64,000 nucleotides of DNA. Origin: Corynebacterium frankenforstense DSM 45800 (lineage in GTDB: Bacteria > Actinomycetota > Actinomycetes > Mycobacteriales > Mycobacteriaceae). Position 1 is the first letter of the stretch, and the number at the start of each line of letters is the position of its first letter. A program made the position numbers and the translations under genes. The notes below the pieces were generated by a model. It did not search any database. It was not told the DNA's origin and saw only the letters and a list, made by a program, of their open reading frames with translations. Where the stretch lies: the NCBI RefSeq assembly GCF_001941485.1, contig NZ_CP009247.1, positions 682,001 through 746,000 on the forward strand. The letters are read 5' to 3'. This document shows, piece after piece, positions 63,411 through 64,000 of this stretch.

Positions 63411-63429
63411 TGGGGTTAGCCTGGCCAAA
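63411..63429 (+). promoter_or_regulatory. DtxR-like iron box
   Basis: TGGGGTTAGCCTGGCCAAA contains the core GGTTAGCCT and the CC of the DtxR/IdeR consensus (TTAGGTTAGCCTAACCTAA), differing in the right half. It lies 120 bp ahead of a siderophore-binding lipoprotein gene, where iron-dependent repression would be expected. Confidence 0.6.
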
Positions 63430-63548
63430 GTTGCACAGCTCGGTTATCGTCTCCGGACAGAAGGTTACCGTAGCCTTAGCTACGGCAGATTGCCCTTCCG
63501 GCCTGCGCTTTCCGGCAGGCCCGAGAACCACCTCAGGAAGAGAGACAG

Positions 63549-64000
63549 ATGGCCAAGATCCGCCACACCCTGACCGCCCTCGTCGCCGGCGCCGCGCTCG
63601 TGCTGACCGGCTGCTCCAGCGACGGTGAGGGCTCCGGCTCCTCCACCTCCGCCGCCGCGGACGGCTCCGCCACCGAGAGCACCGCCGCCGAGTCGGTGAC
63701 CGTGGAGGACAACGAGGGTGAGAAGACCATCGAGAAGCCGATCGAGAGCGTCGCCGTCCTGGACAACCGCTCCTTCGAGATCCTCGACCAGTGGGACGTG
63801 CCGATCACCGTCGCCGCCCGCAAGCTGGTGCCGTCCACCCTTCCGGACCTGAAGAACGACGAGAGCATCCTCGACGTCGGAAACCACAAGGAGCCCGACC
63901 TGGAGCAGATCGTCGCGGGTGACCCGCAGCTGATCGTCTCCGGCCAGCGCTTCCAGAAGTACGACGAGCAGATCGAGCAGATGAACCCCCAGGCCACCCT
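63549..64000 (+). CDS. Iron-siderophore ABC transporter substrate-binding lipoprotein (FecB/FepB type, 3' end outside window)
   Basis: 150 codons are visible. The signal peptide ends in the lipobox LTGC (Cys22), followed by a Ser/Ala-rich linker and the start of a class III periplasmic-binding-protein domain (VTVEDNEGEKTIEKPIESVAVLDNRSFEILDQWDV... in pieces: IEKPIESVAVLDN, EPDLEQIVAGDPQLIVSGQRF). DLEQIVAGDPQLIV is the usual helix-strand of ferric-siderophore binders. AGGAAG lies 8 nt before the ATG. Together with the DtxR-like box and the Fes-like esterase at 51589 it suggests catecholate-type iron acquisition. A motif copy lies at 63874-63885. Confidence 0.88.
   Translation, partial: MAKIRHTLTALVAGAALVLTGCSSDGEGSGSSTSAAADGSATESTAAESVTVEDNEGEKTIEKPIESVAVLDNRSFEILDQWDVPITVAARKLVPSTLPDLKNDESILDVGNHKEPDLEQIVAGDPQLIVSGQRFQKYDEQIEQMNPQAT

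Larger units (their letters stand above)
63179..63548. other. 370-bp region between tmRNA and the iron-binding lipoprotein gene
   Basis: After the tmRNA terminator it holds several regulatory-looking elements: ACTCGA-T-TCGAGT (63293-63305), GTGAT-CTG-ATCAC (63352-63364), the direct repeat AGGTTACCGT (63393-63402, 63462-63471), a DtxR-like box (63411-63429) and CCGTAGC-CTTA-GCTACGG (63468-63485). No supported gene. Confidence 0.7.

Overview
The window is chromosomal DNA from a high-GC (roughly 70% G+C by eye) member of Corynebacterium. The evidence is the collinear actinobacterial core (ahcY-tmk-mtrA-mtrB-lpqB, hpf-secA, rsgA-aroA, sigH-rshA-whcE, adnA-adnB-nudC-uvrD2, prfB-ftsE-ftsX-smpB), a tmRNA with an actinobacterial tag ending in ALAA, the 24-residue ribosomal protein bL37, and many apparently leaderless genes (a -10 hexamer 6-8 nt before the start codon). 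The species cannot be named from this sequence alone. Much of the gene order matches what I recall of the Rv3193-Rv3246 and Rv3100-Rv3105 regions of Mycobacterium tuberculosis.

Layout. 1-9370: a membrane protein running off the left edge, a DUF4259 protein, S-adenosylhomocysteinase, thymidylate kinase, the MtrA-MtrB-LpqB envelope two-component system, a ComF-like phosphoribosyltransferase and the long hibernation factor. 9371-17226: secA, a convergent Rv3235-type protein, a small HAD protein, a DUF6912 protein, the overlapping aroA/rsgA pair (minus strand) and, 18 bp from aroA, a divergent SRAP DNA-repair gene. 17240-22980: sigH-rshA stress regulon pair, bL37, WhcE/WhiB1, two membrane proteins, a DEAD-box helicase and a DUF3107 protein. 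23073-35846: DUF3152 protease-like protein, TIGR02569 protein, and an overlapping run of adnA, adnB, K+ channel, nudC and uvrD2, that is DNA-end processing and repair plus ion homeostasis. 35785-44786: an orphan ThiF/TOMM-like protein, two metalloprotease-like proteins, a YlbL Lon-like protease, a lipoprotein, a PPA1309 protein and the giant UPF0182 membrane protein.

44989-49011 is an accessory patch downstream of the initiator tRNA gene. It has two small hypothetical genes, an esterase, and three or four copies of one secreted-lipoprotein gene, of which only one (48085-48804) is intact. From 49056 to 64000 the window returns to housekeeping functions: YihY, an MFS exporter, an enterochelin-esterase-like gene overlapping an asparaginase gene, a secreted trypsin-like protease, histidinol phosphatase and a second IMPase-family gene, prfB-ftsEX-smpB, DUF488, an AbgT transporter, tmRNA, and the start of an iron-siderophore binding lipoprotein behind a DtxR-like box.

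The most unusual signal is not a gene. A 12-bp motif (RCGTCG followed by G/T, any base, AA, any base, C) occurs about 24 times on both strands, in several reading frames. It sits almost only in intergenic DNA or in poorly conserved linkers and tails, often directly after a GC-rich stem-loop whose 3' arm runs into it. It looks like a dispersed DNA-level element (uptake-sequence-like or REP-like) and I do not recognise it as described.
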